From Deltaproteobacteria bacterium HGW-Deltaproteobacteria-14 (GTDB lineage Bacteria > Myxococcota_A > UBA9042 > PHBI01), in assembly GCA_002841945.1 (NCBI GenBank), contig PHBI01000062.1:1-33236 (forward strand): a stretch of DNA of 33,236 nucleotides, in the 5' to 3' direction. Shown piece by piece: positions 1 through 8,661 of this stretch. Both the position numbers and the translations under genes were made by a program. The number at the start of each line of letters is the position of its first letter. Position 1 is the first letter of the stretch. The notes beneath the pieces were generated by a model that was given only the letters and a program-made list of their open reading frames with translations, made no database searches and had not been told where the DNA came from.

Positions 1-2
1 CA

Positions 3-98
3 GGGGCGCCTGGAACGCCTCACCCCGAGGGTTCCCGCCGCGGGGCGAGCTTGCGAGCTCCGCGGTGGGAGGGGTGAGGCGTTCCACTGAGGCGCCCC
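3..98. repeat. Long imperfect hairpin (about 96 nt)
   Basis: Seen directly: 3-10 pairs with 91-98 (8 bp) and 12-26 pairs perfectly with 71-85 (15 bp). After a 6-nt bulge on the left arm, 33-42 pairs with about 61-70, and a small inner stem (47-51 with 56-60) closes the tip. It lies at the window edge, downstream of the minus-strand Cys-rich gene and its own terminator-like hairpin. It could end a gene lying to the left of the window or be a dispersed palindromic repeat. Its arms are longer than a usual intrinsic terminator and no T-run follows. Confidence 0.6.
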
Positions 99-121
99 GT
101 AGCGAGCGCATTCGATCGTCG

Positions 122-158
122 CAGAAACGCCCACCCCGCGGACGCGGAGTGGGCGTTC
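122..158 (-). terminator. Intrinsic terminator of the Cys-rich protein gene
   Basis: A near-perfect stem: 122-134 pairs with 149-158 with one bulged A at about 127, then 136-139 pairs with 144-147 around a GGAC loop. It starts 24 nt beyond the stop codon of the minus-strand gene ending at 182. Read on the minus strand the stem is followed by a short T-containing stretch, so it fits a Rho-independent terminator for that gene. Confidence 0.6.
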
Positions 159-181
159 TGTCTCAGGTCCTCAGGCGCCGA

Positions 182-2863
182 CTACCGGGGGACGCCCCCG
201 CCGCTGGTCCCGCCCTGGAGGCAGGCGGAGAAGGCGTCGTTGCCGATCCACCCGCAGACGCCGGCGGCGTTCAGGCCGCACTCGGCGAGCTGGTAGCAGG
301 CGTAGGAGTCGTTCCACTCGCAGGTCGTCGCCACCGGCTGGGCCGCGCACACCTGGCCCGAGCAGCCGGTCCGCATGCACGGGTTGGGCTCGGGCTCCTG
401 CTTCTGGCAGGTCCCGCCGCAGCCGGGGCAGCCGGTGTCCGGCGAGCACGGCATGAAGTACGGGCACGGTCCCTGCTCGCAGTAGAAGCCGTCGTCGCAG
501 TCCGAGTCCATCTGGCACTCGGTCGCCGGCGGCGGCGGCGCGTCGACGCACATCCCGAAGCACGGGCACTCGACCGGCGGCATCCCCTCCTGGGGCGGGG
601 CACAGGGCGCGCAGATGAAGTCGCACTGCTGGCCAGCGCCGCAGTCGGCGTCGCTCGAGCACTCGCCGGGGTCGCTGTCCGGGAGGCACTGGAAGAAGCA
701 GGCGTCGCACTCCGGGCACGCGGGGTTCGAGGTGCACTGGCAGCTCTCGCCGGCGTCGCAGTCGCTGTTGCTGTCGCACTCCTGCGGCCACTGCTGGTCC
801 TGACACATGCCGTAGCACTGCGTCTCGCACGGCGGGCACTGGGCCCCCGGCACGCACGCCGGGCACGCGGTCACGCAGTACTGGATGGCGCAGAACTGGT
901 CGGCGGCGCACTCGGCGTCGCTCGAGCACACCCCGCCCCCGTCGTCGACGCACTGGCCGTAGCAGGGGGGGCACCAGCTCTCGCCGGTCGCCGGGTCGAA
1001 GGTACACGGGCCGAGCGGGCACGGCCCCAGCTCGCAGTGCTGGTTGGCGCCGCAGTCGCTGTTGCTCTGGCACTCGCCGCCCGCCGCCTGGCAGGTCCCG
1101 TTCACGCAGGCCTGGTCGGGCGCGCAGTCGCTGTTGGAGCCACAGGTCGGCTCCTCCGGGATGCACATCGGGAAGCACGCGACGCCGCTCGGCGCCTCGC
1201 TCCCGTCGGCCGCGTAGGTCGGCCAGCCGCACCCGCAGTAGTAGCCCTCGGGGCACGAGCCGTCGGGCCCGCACTCCTGCGGCCCGGGGTCTTTGCAGTA
1301 GCCCCAGCACTGGCCCTCCGGCGGCGGCGGCGGCATGAAGCAGTCGCCGCTGTCGTCGGGCAGGCACGGCATCGGATCGGCCGCCGCCGAGCCCTCGCAG
1401 ATCACGAGCTCGCACACACCGCTCGCGCAGTCGGCGTCGCTCTGGCAGTCGTACTCGGGCGGGGCCTCACAGTAGCCGTAGCACTGCCCGTAGGGGGCGG
1501 GCTTGTTCGCGTCGCCGCAGCTCGCGTCCGCCGGGTCGCAGGCCGGCTCGGTGGGCGTGCCGCCGCCGCCGCTCTCGCACACGACGAAGTTGCACTGGCC
1601 GCTCGCGCACTCGGCGTTCGAGCTGCACTCGTAAGGCTTCGGCACGCACTCGAGCATGCACATGACGCCGTTCGGCATCCCGGGGTACGGCCCGGAGCCG
1701 CAGCCGCAGTACTCGTTCGGCCCGCACTCGTCATCGCTGCTGCAGCCCTGCCACGGGTCGTCGACGCAGGTGCCGGTGCAGCCGCCGGCGCAGAGGCAGT
1801 CGGCGTAGCTCGGATCGCAGTCGCATGCCTGGTCGTAGCACATGACCTCGCAGTGCTGGTTCGCGCCGCACTGGCTGTCGTCGTGGCAATCGGCCGGCCT
1901 GGGCTCGCACACCCCCTGGCACGCGATCAGGAAGCTCTCGCCGGGGACGCCGCAGTAGTCCCACGTGTTGCACTGCTGGTCTGGGGCGCAGTCGTAGTCG
2001 CTCCAGCAGCCCTCGGGCTGCTCGACGCAGGTGCCGCCCTGGCAGGTGAGGCCCGCCGGGCACGGGTTCGCGTCGCTGCACTGGGCGTTGGGGTCGGGGA
2101 TGCACTGCAGCAGGCAGGCGACGATGCCGTTCGGCATCCCGGGGTAGCCGCAGCCACAGATCTCGCCGGGGCCGCAGTCGTCGTTCGAGTCGCAGCTCGG
2201 CGCGATCGCCTCGCAGCGGCCCATGCAAGCGTAGTCCGCCTGCCGCGCGCCGTCGGCGTCGTACTCGGCCGCGCCACCCCACCCGCAGTAGTCCCAGGTG
2301 TTGCACTGCTCACCGTAGCCGCAGTCCTGGTCGCTCCAGCAGTCGCCCCCCTGGTCCGGCACGCAGGCGCCGTAGCAGACCGCCGGGCAGTCCTGCCCGG
2401 GGCCACAGCCCGGCGGCGGGTCGCAGACGCCGTCGCTCACGCTGCAGTGCTGCCCGGCCGCGCACTGACCGTCGCTATAACAGCCGGTCGGCGGCGGCTC
2501 GGGCGCGACGCAGTAGCCGTAACACACGGCCGGACACGGGGCGCCCGGCTGACAGCCCGGCGGGGACATGCAGACCTCGGCGGCGTTGCACACCAGACCG
2601 CCCGAGCAGTCCTGGTCGCCGTAGCACCCGATCGGCTCGGAGCCGCACTCGAAGACGCACTCGCCGGCGTTGCAGGCCCAGCTCCCGACGCAGTTGACGC
2701 CTGGGTCGCCCGAGCACTCGGAGGCGGTGGAGCACTCGCCCTGCCCGCCCGGATCGGGCGCGCAGCCGTTGTTGTCGTTCGTCCCCATGAACATCAGCAA
2801 TGCCCCGACCAGCACCCCGGTCTGGGCCATGCGCGAGCGCATGATGCGTAGCGTATTCGTCAT
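182..2863 (-). CDS. Secreted Cys-rich modular protein (18 C-x5-C modules, eight-Cys C-terminal cluster)
   Basis: 893 residues, 137 of them Cys. The start at 2863 is chosen for its strong GGAGGG ribosome-binding site; an in-frame ATG at 3280 would add a basic, non-signal-like stretch. The N-terminus (two Arg, then a hydrophobic stretch from about residue 15 to 27) looks like a signal peptide; the first Cys follows Asn-Asn-Gly, a poor lipobox. The body repeats a module opening with C-x5-C (usually C-x-S-D/N-x-D/E-C), which I count 18 times. Some modules carry a CGCG...PGMPNG insert and others a CNTWDYCG insert, showing duplication. Most close with C-Y-G-x-C. The last 55 or so residues contain eight Cys and a CGW motif and resemble the eight-cysteine-cluster domain of myxobacterial lipoproteins (from memory). 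No catalytic motif is visible. Likely a disulfide-rich surface or extracellular structural, adhesive or binding protein; the function is unknown. Confidence 0.8.
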   Translation of the reverse strand: MTNTLRIMRSRMAQTGVLVGALLMFMGTNDNNGCAPDPGGQGECSTASECSGDPGVNCVGSWACNAGECVFECGSEPIGCYGDQDCSGGLVCNAAEVCMSPPGCQPGAPCPAVCYGYCVAPEPPPTGCYSDGQCAAGQHCSVSDGVCDPPPGCGPGQDCPAVCYGACVPDQGGDCWSDQDCGYGEQCNTWDYCGWGGAAEYDADGARQADYACMGRCEAIAPSCDSNDDCGPGEICGCGYPGMPNGIVACLLQCIPDPNAQCSDANPCPAGLTCQGGTCVEQPEGCWSDYDCAPDQQCNTWDYCGVPGESFLIACQGVCEPRPADCHDDSQCGANQHCEVMCYDQACDCDPSYADCLCAGGCTGTCVDDPWQGCSSDDECGPNEYCGCGSGPYPGMPNGVMCMLECVPKPYECSSNAECASGQCNFVVCESGGGGTPTEPACDPADASCGDANKPAPYGQCYGYCEAPPEYDCQSDADCASGVCELVICEGSAAADPMPCLPDDSGDCFMPPPPPEGQCWGYCKDPGPQECGPDGSCPEGYYCGCGWPTYAADGSEAPSGVACFPMCIPEEPTCGSNSDCAPDQACVNGTCQAAGGECQSNSDCGANQHCELGPCPLGPCTFDPATGESWCPPCYGQCVDDGGGVCSSDAECAADQFCAIQYCVTACPACVPGAQCPPCETQCYGMCQDQQWPQECDSNSDCDAGESCQCTSNPACPECDACFFQCLPDSDPGECSSDADCGAGQQCDFICAPCAPPQEGMPPVECPCFGMCVDAPPPPATECQMDSDCDDGFYCEQGPCPYFMPCSPDTGCPGCGGTCQKQEPEPNPCMRTGCSGQVCAAQPVATTCEWNDSYACYQLAECGLNAAGVCGWIGNDAFSACLQGGTSGGGVPR

Positions 2864-3060
2864 CTCCCCTCCCTCCTCGTCTCTCTGTCTGTGCCCGTGC
2901 GTCGCATTCTGCCGTGAGCGCGGTGGTGGATGGAAGCTGCAATGTGCATGCCAGCGGCATCCCGCGCTCACCTGCACCCGCAGACCGGCGAGGCGTAACG
3001 TCGATCTAGCGGTGACCGCGATCCAATAGACCCGCCGCCCGGCCGCGGAGCGATCCCGCG

Positions 3061-3077
3061 TGTGTAAATTATTCACA
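3061..3077. promoter_or_regulatory. AT-rich imperfect inverted repeat, possible operator or promoter
   Basis: The sequence TGTGTAAATTATTCACA has TGTG/CACA ends around an AT-rich core, standing out in very GC-rich DNA between two divergent genes. It resembles a CRP/FNR half-site pair but is one base too long for the classical 16-bp spacing, so the regulator is not assigned. Confidence 0.3.
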
Positions 3078-3122
3078 GTTGCGATGTGTATCGTCGCCGG
3101 ACGACGGAGATGGCATGCTGCG

Positions 3123-3158
3123 GTCGCCTCCCCGGCGGGGCGCGGCTCGGGAGGCGAC
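3123..3158 (+). promoter_or_regulatory. Leader hairpin before the M1 aminopeptidase gene
   Basis: A perfect 10-bp stem (3123-3132 with 3149-3158) with a 16-nt GC-rich loop. It ends 39 nt upstream of the ATG at 3198. It could be a 5' leader structure, an operator or a terminator-like element; no T-run follows. Confidence 0.35.
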
Positions 3159-3197
3159 GTCGCGCACCCTCGGGCCGGACGTCGTGACGGAGCCCGG

Positions 3198-5942
3198 ATG
3201 AAGACGCACGCGCGCTCCCTCGAGCCCCTCCTGATCCTGTTCCTCGCAGGCGCCCTGTGGGCGTCGCCGGGATGCGCCACCGGCCCCGCCGCGGCGCCGC
3301 TAGCGCCACCCCAGCTCGGGGAGCCCGAGACGCCGCCCGAGATCCCGCCGCCGGGACGTCCCCTCGGGCGGGCGGTGGTCCCGACCCGCTACCAGCTCGA
3401 GCTCACCGTCGATCCACGCGCGGATCGCTTCGCCGGCGCGGTCGAGATCGCGGTGGAGCTGGCCGCCCCGTCCCGGGACTTCGCGCTCGACGCGACCGCG
3501 CTCAACCTCGCGCGAGCGCGCGTCCGCGCCGGCGCCCTGGAGCAGACGCTGGTGCCCTTCGGCGGCGAGGACGGGGTCGTGGTGCTGCGGGCGCCCGTCG
3601 CCGTACCGGCGGGTCCGGCGGTGATCGAGATCGCCTTCGACGGCGCGCTCGGCGAAGCCCCGGTCGGGCTCTACCGGGTCGCCGACGGCGACGCCTGGTA
3701 CGCCTTCACCCAGTTCGAGGCGCTCGCCGCGCGCCGCGCCTTCCCGTGCTTCGACGAGCCCGCCCTCAAGGCGCCGTTCGCCATCACCCTGCGCGTCCCC
3801 CGGGGGATGGTGGCGCTGTCGAACGCCCGCGAGGTCGCCCGGCGCGACGATGGCGCGCACACGGCCTTCAGCTTCGCCGAGACGCCGCCGCTGCCGACCT
3901 ACCTCGTCGCGTTCGCGATCGGCGATCTCGCGATCCGCGACGCGCCAGCCAGCGCCGGCGGCGTCCCGATCCGAGTCGTCACCACGCGCGGCAAGGAGGG
4001 GTTCACCGCCTTCGCCGCCGCCCACGCCGCCCCCATGGTCGACGCCCTGGTCGCCTGGTTCGGCAGCGCCTTCCCCTTCGAGAAGCTCGATCTCGTCGCC
4101 GTGCCGAACTTCGCCGCCGGCGCGATGGAGAACCCGGGCCTCGTCACCTTCCGCGAGGAGCTGCTCCTCGTCGACGCCGACGCACCGACCGAGCGACGCG
4201 TCGCGAGCCTCGCCGTCACCGCCCACGAGCTCGCGCACATGTGGTTCGGCGACCTCGTGACGATGGCCTGGTGGGACGACATCTGGCTCAACGAGGGGTT
4301 CGCGTCGTGGATGGGCGCCAAGATCACCGACGCCCTCTTCCCCGAGCTCGACCTCCCGGTGCGCGGCGTCCGCTGGCGTGCGTGGGCGATGGACGCGGAC
4401 GCTCGCGCGAGCGCCCGGGCCATCCGACAGCCGGTCACCTCGGAGGGGGACATCGAGAACGCGTTCGACGCCATCACCTACACCAAGGGAGCCAACCTCC
4501 TGGGGATGCTCGAGCGGTGGCTCGGAGACGCGGTCGTGCAGCGCGGCGTGCGCGACTATATTGCAGCGCACACATACGCCAACGGCACCACCGCGGACCT
4601 GCTGCGGGCGCTAGATGCCTCAAGCGGTCACGACGTTACACGTGTCGCCGGAACCTGGCTCGATCAGCCCGGGACGCCCCAGGTGGACGTCACACTGCAA
4701 TGCACCAGGGGGGCCGCGGCGACCCTGGCGCTGCGTCAGGGGCGCTATCGGCCCGCCGGCGGCGGCGCCCCCGGGGAGGCGCCGTGGGCCATCCCGATGT
4801 GCGTTCGCTACGCCTCGTCGGCCGGCAAGGTGAGCCGCGAGTGCTTCCTGTTCGACGCCGCCGAGGCGACCCACACGCTGTCGGCGCCGGGGTGTCCGCG
4901 CTGGCTTACCCCCAACGACGGGGCGTGGGGCTTCTACCGCTGGCGTCTGGATCAGCGCGACCTCGAGGCGCTCCTTGCGCACGAGCGGCAGGCGCTCGGC
5001 CCACGCGAGCGGGTGGCGCTGCTCGACGACCTCGAGGCGCTGGTCGCCGCCGACGCCCTCCCGGCCGAGCGCTACGCCGCCGCGCTGGTGCCGCTGGCGC
5101 GCCACCGCGACCCGCAGGTGCTGGAGGCGGTCGGCGCGGCGCTCGACTTCCTGTATCGCGTCACGCCGCCCGCCCAGGAGCCGCGGTTCAGGCGCTTCGC
5201 CGCGCAGCTCCTGGCGCCGCACAAGGGCCGGCTGCGGACGCCGCGTCCGGCCCCCGGCCCGGAGTCCAGCGAGCGCGAGCTGACGCGGCGGGTGCTGCGG
5301 CTCTACCTCGGCGTGGCCGAGGACCCGGGGCTGGGGCGGGTCGCGATCGCGGTGACCGACGAGCTCCTGACCGCGATCGAGGCGCGATCGACCGGCGGGC
5401 CCGACGCCGTCTTGGTGGATCTCTACCTGCCGAACGCGCCGCGCGCGACGCCGGCGGCCGATCGCCCGGCGCTGTGGGAGCGGCTCCGGGCGGCGCTCCC
5501 CATGGCGCGCACCCCGGTCGAGCGGTTCGCGCTGATCGGCGCGCTCGGCCGCTTCGACGCGCCGGAGCTGGTGCGCCGGAGCCTGGATCTGGTGCTCGAC
5601 GGGACGCTGCGGAGCCAGGACTTCCGAACGCTGACGGCGGCCCTCGGCCACCGCCGGCAGACCGCCGAGGCGATCTGGGGCTGGCTCACCGAGCACTTCG
5701 ACCCGCTGGTGGCGGTGCTCGGCCCGCGCTCCGGCCAGTGGCTGCCCTGGCTCGGCGCCGGCCTCTGCGACGGCGCCGGCGGCTCGCGGGTCCGCGCGTT
5801 CTTCGAGGCGCGGCGCGCCACCCTGCCGAGCGGCCTCGACCACAACCTCGCTGGCGTCGTCGAGGCCATCGACGGCTGCGCGCGCCTCGTGGCCGACCAC
5901 GGGCCCGCCTGGTCGCGCTGGCTCGCGGCGCAGCCGCTCTGA
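3198..5942 (+). CDS. M1-family zinc aminopeptidase, lipoprotein
   Basis: 914 residues. Family hallmarks are intact: the substrate-anchoring GAMEN motif at 308-312 and the zinc site HELAH at 343-347 with the third ligand Glu366 exactly 18 residues later (WLNEGFASW). Tyr428 (ITYTKG) fits the transition-state tyrosine. A C-terminal helical ERAP1_C-type region follows (about 600-914). The start at 3198 gives a signal peptide ending in a lipobox-like A-S-P-G-C (Cys26), so the enzyme is probably anchored in the envelope and cleaves N-terminal residues from peptides outside the cytoplasm. An upstream in-frame ATG at 3060 would bury the signal peptide. It is followed 64 nt later by another lipoprotein hydrolase gene on the same strand. 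Overall length matches M1 enzymes; substrate preference cannot be read from the sequence. Confidence 0.93.
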   Translation: MKTHARSLEPLLILFLAGALWASPGCATGPAAAPLAPPQLGEPETPPEIPPPGRPLGRAVVPTRYQLELTVDPRADRFAGAVEIAVELAAPSRDFALDATALNLARARVRAGALEQTLVPFGGEDGVVVLRAPVAVPAGPAVIEIAFDGALGEAPVGLYRVADGDAWYAFTQFEALAARRAFPCFDEPALKAPFAITLRVPRGMVALSNAREVARRDDGAHTAFSFAETPPLPTYLVAFAIGDLAIRDAPASAGGVPIRVVTTRGKEGFTAFAAAHAAPMVDALVAWFGSAFPFEKLDLVAVPNFAAGAMENPGLVTFREELLLVDADAPTERRVASLAVTAHELAHMWFGDLVTMAWWDDIWLNEGFASWMGAKITDALFPELDLPVRGVRWRAWAMDADARASARAIRQPVTSEGDIENAFDAITYTKGANLLGMLERWLGDAVVQRGVRDYIAAHTYANGTTADLLRALDASSGHDVTRVAGTWLDQPGTPQVDVTLQCTRGAAATLALRQGRYRPAGGGAPGEAPWAIPMCVRYASSAGKVSRECFLFDAAEATHTLSAPGCPRWLTPNDGAWGFYRWRLDQRDLEALLAHERQALGPRERVALLDDLEALVAADALPAERYAAALVPLARHRDPQVLEAVGAALDFLYRVTPPAQEPRFRRFAAQLLAPHKGRLRTPRPAPGPESSERELTRRVLRLYLGVAEDPGLGRVAIAVTDELLTAIEARSTGGPDAVLVDLYLPNAPRATPAADRPALWERLRAALPMARTPVERFALIGALGRFDAPELVRRSLDLVLDGTLRSQDFRTLTAALGHRRQTAEAIWGWLTEHFDPLVAVLGPRSGQWLPWLGAGLCDGAGGSRVRAFFEARRATLPSGLDHNLAGVVEAIDGCARLVADHGPAWSRWLAAQPL

Positions 5943-5968
5943 CTCGAGTCCCGGAGACCAAAACGGGC

Positions 5969-5999
5969 TTTACGGCCGGCACGGCGTTGTCGCTATAGT
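5969..5999 (+). promoter_or_regulatory. Candidate promoter placing the transcript start at the ATG
   Basis: A TATAGT -10-like hexamer at 5994-5999 ends 7 nt before the ATG at 6007, and a TTTACG -35-like hexamer lies at 5969-5974 with a long 19-nt spacer. No Shine-Dalgarno sequence precedes the ATG, so a leaderless transcript is possible. This is pattern-based only. Confidence 0.35.
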
Positions 6000-6006
6000 G
6001 CGCGCC

Positions 6007-8661
6007 ATGCTCCGCAACCCCACGCCCGCCCTCCTCGCCCTCGTGTTCACCCTCGGCGCCGCCTGTGGCGACTCCGGGACCGCCGCGGACGTCGCCGCCG
6101 ACACCGTCGACACCATCGACGCCGCCGACGCCGCCGACGCCGCCGACACCGTAGCGCCGCCCTCGACCGTCTACGCGCGCCTGGCCACGAGCGCCGCTGA
6201 CCTCGTCGGCGGCCCGGTCCCGTTCGGCCAGGTCGACCACGCCTGGGTCCTCGGCAACTCGCGGGTGCGCTTCATGGTCCAGGACAAGGGGATCTCCACG
6301 GTCTTCCACCTCTACGGCGGGAGCCTCCTCGGGGCGGACCTCGCCCGCCCCGACGGCGAGGCCGACGCGAGCGTCCTGCGCGAGCTCTTCACGGTCGTCG
6401 ACTTCCGCGTCGTCGATCCCGACAGCGTCACCGTCGTCGCCGACGGCAGCGACGGCGAGGCCGCCATCCTGCGCGTCTCCGGGGGGCTCGCCCCGTCGAA
6501 GATCATCGACGTCCTCGACCTCATCGCGGGCACCGCGCCCGTCGCGGTCGACGTCGAGTACGAGCTGCGCGCCGACGAGCCGTTCCTGCGGATGCGCACC
6601 ATCATCCACAACCCCACCGACGCCAGCGTACAGGTCGGCGGCGTCGGGGACTTCCTGATCGCGGGCAAGCAGGTCACGCTCTTCGCCCCCGGGGTCGGCT
6701 TCACCATCAACGGCGGCATCGGCGGCGTCGACTACCTCGCCTCGCGCGGCGACCAGGTGAGCTACGGCTACGTCGTGCTCGGCGGCGAGGGCCTGACGGC
6801 GCCGGTCGCCGAGAACTCCGGGACCTTCGCGATGCTCGCGCCGAGCCTCGACGTCCCCGCCGGCGGCACCGTCTCCCTCGAACGCCTCTTCTTGATCGGT
6901 GACGGCTCCCTCGCGAGCGTCGTCGACGTCGCCGACGCGCTGCTCGAGACCCCGGTGGGCAGGCTGCGCGGGACCGTCAAGGACCCCGCCGGCGAGCCGA
7001 TCGCCGGGGCCCTGGTCACGGCGCTCCCCGTCCCGGCGAGCGGCGTCCCGAAGCTCGCGCGCAACCAGGCGCGCACCGGCCCCGACGGCACCTGGTCGCT
7101 CGGCGTGCCCGCCGGCGACTATCACGTCATCGCCTCGGGGGGCGAGCGGCGCCCCTCCGCCCCGGCGCCGGTGACGGTGGTCGCGGGTGGCGACGACGCC
7201 GTCGCCCTCGAGCTGACCCCGCCCACGACCCTCACCGTCGCGGCCACCGGCGACGGCCCCCAGCCGAGCGCCGGGACCTTCCCGGTCAAGGTGATGCTGC
7301 GCCCGCTCGGTGAGGACGTCGTCGACGCCCGCCTCGGCGATCTGGGCCGCCCCTCCGGGCGCATCCTCACGTGGCTCGGACCCGAGCGCGACACCGTGGT
7401 CGTCGCTCCCGGACGCTACGACGTCACGATCTCCCACGGCCCGCAGTACGATCTGGTCACCTACGAGGACGTCGATCTCACCGCCGACACCACGCTGACC
7501 CCGACCTTCTCGCGCACCGTCGCCGCCACCGGCTGGCTCGGCTGCGACTTCCACCAGCACACCATCGGCAGCCTCGACGCCGCGACGCTCTTCCCCGACC
7601 GCGTCCGCGAGAACCTCGCCGAGGGCCTCGGCTGCTTCGCGACCACCGAGCACGACAACGTCATCGACCTCGGCCCCCTCGTCGCCGCGCTCGGCGCCGC
7701 GGACGCCGTCCACTCGGTGGTGTCGGACGAGGTCAGCGTCAACGGGATCGGGCACTTCAACGCCTACCCGCTGCCCCTCGACCCGACCGATCCCTACGCC
7801 CTGACCGGGGTGAAGCTCTTCGCCGACCTCGGCATCCCCGAGCTCTTCGCCCGCCTCCGCGCCCTCGACGGCGAGCGCGTGCTGCAGATCAACCACCCGC
7901 GCTCGGACAACCTCAAGGGGTACTTCGCGAACCTCCAGCTCGACCCGTGGGCGCTCACGACCGCGGAGAGACCGGTCCCGGCGGACTGGGACGCCCTCGA
8001 GATCAACGCCGAGCTCGGCGACCCCAGCGACTACACCCCCGCCGGCTGGCAAGCGCTGCGGACCCGGGCCACGGACGCGGTGCCGGTCATGGCGGACTGG
8101 TTCGGCCTGCTCAACAGCGGTCGCGCCGTGTGCGGCGTCGCCAACTCGGACTGCCACGATCCCGGCGACGGCTGCGGCTGGCCCCGCACCTACCTCCGCG
8201 CCGGCGATGACCCGGCGCTGCTGACCGACGACGACATCGTGCACGCCGTCAAGGGCCAGCACGCCGTCGGGAGCCGGGGTATCTGGCTCACGGTGACCGC
8301 CAACGGAGAGGCCCGCATGGGCCATGACGAGCTCGTCGACGGCGCGAGCGCGGTCGCCCTGCGCGCGGTCGCAGAGGCGCCGGCGTGGGTGACCGTGACC
8401 CAGGTCGAGCTCTACGCCAACGGCGTCTTCGTCGAGTCCCGGGCCGCCACGCCCCCGGCCGCCGGCGAGACGACCTGGCTCGACACCACCTTCGACCTCA
8501 CCCCGACGCGCGACACCTGGTACGTCGTGGTCGCCCGCGGGCCGAGCCCCTCGCAGCCGGTCTTCGGGGGCGGCGCCTTCGCCTTCACCAACCCGGTCTA
8601 CGTCGACGTGGACGGCAGCGGCTTCACCGCCCCGGGTCCGGTGCCCGCGCCCGAGCGTTGA
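6007..8661 (+). CDS. CehA/McbA-type (PHP-like) metallohydrolase lipoprotein
   Basis: 884 residues. The start at 6007 gives a clean lipoprotein signal (T-L-G-A-A-C, Cys20); the GTG at 5998 adds only three residues. An Asp/Ala/Thr linker (about 24-50) with a 9-bp DNA repeat precedes a beta-rich region. A carboxypeptidase-regulatory-like beta-sandwich starts near 318 (GRLRGTVKDPAGEPIAGA). From about 510 there is a PHP-like fold with putative metal ligands: FHQHT (His516, His518), EHDN (His549), NHPRSDN (His630) and NSDCHD (Asp715, His717). This layout fits CehA/McbA-family hydrolases; named members hydrolyse carbaryl, but most have unknown substrates, so no substrate is claimed. It probably acts in the envelope. 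The next gene overlaps its stop codon, implying co-translation. Confidence 0.82.
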   Translation: MLRNPTPALLALVFTLGAACGDSGTAADVAADTVDTIDAADAADAADTVAPPSTVYARLATSAADLVGGPVPFGQVDHAWVLGNSRVRFMVQDKGISTVFHLYGGSLLGADLARPDGEADASVLRELFTVVDFRVVDPDSVTVVADGSDGEAAILRVSGGLAPSKIIDVLDLIAGTAPVAVDVEYELRADEPFLRMRTIIHNPTDASVQVGGVGDFLIAGKQVTLFAPGVGFTINGGIGGVDYLASRGDQVSYGYVVLGGEGLTAPVAENSGTFAMLAPSLDVPAGGTVSLERLFLIGDGSLASVVDVADALLETPVGRLRGTVKDPAGEPIAGALVTALPVPASGVPKLARNQARTGPDGTWSLGVPAGDYHVIASGGERRPSAPAPVTVVAGGDDAVALELTPPTTLTVAATGDGPQPSAGTFPVKVMLRPLGEDVVDARLGDLGRPSGRILTWLGPERDTVVVAPGRYDVTISHGPQYDLVTYEDVDLTADTTLTPTFSRTVAATGWLGCDFHQHTIGSLDAATLFPDRVRENLAEGLGCFATTEHDNVIDLGPLVAALGAADAVHSVVSDEVSVNGIGHFNAYPLPLDPTDPYALTGVKLFADLGIPELFARLRALDGERVLQINHPRSDNLKGYFANLQLDPWALTTAERPVPADWDALEINAELGDPSDYTPAGWQALRTRATDAVPVMADWFGLLNSGRAVCGVANSDCHDPGDGCGWPRTYLRAGDDPALLTDDDIVHAVKGQHAVGSRGIWLTVTANGEARMGHDELVDGASAVALRAVAEAPAWVTVTQVELYANGVFVESRAATPPAAGETTWLDTTFDLTPTRDTWYVVVARGPSPSQPVFGGGAFAFTNPVYVDVDGSGFTAPGPVPAPER

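Larger units (their letters stand above)
2864..3197. other. Divergent intergenic region, 334 bp
   Basis: It separates the minus-strand Cys-rich gene from the plus-strand M1 peptidase gene and must hold both promoters. Seen in it: the GGAGGG ribosome-binding site of the Cys-rich gene next to 2863, an AT-rich patch with an imperfect inverted repeat at 3061-3077, and a 10-bp-stem hairpin at 3123-3158. No gene is supported inside it. Confidence 0.6.

Noticed and set aside
65..2851. 928-codon plus-strand open frame opposite the Cys-rich gene
   Set aside because: Low-complexity Ala/Val/Arg-rich product with no domain; it arises from codon bias opposite a real gene with a signal peptide, ribosome-binding site and Cys modules.
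3061..3077. CRP-type operator
   Set aside because: Half-site spacing is one base too long, so it is kept only as an unassigned AT-rich inverted repeat.
2864..3280. N-terminal extension of the Cys-rich protein to the ATG at 3280
   Set aside because: The extension is basic, lacks a signal, crosses the peptidase start region, and the ATG at 2863 has a strong ribosome-binding site.
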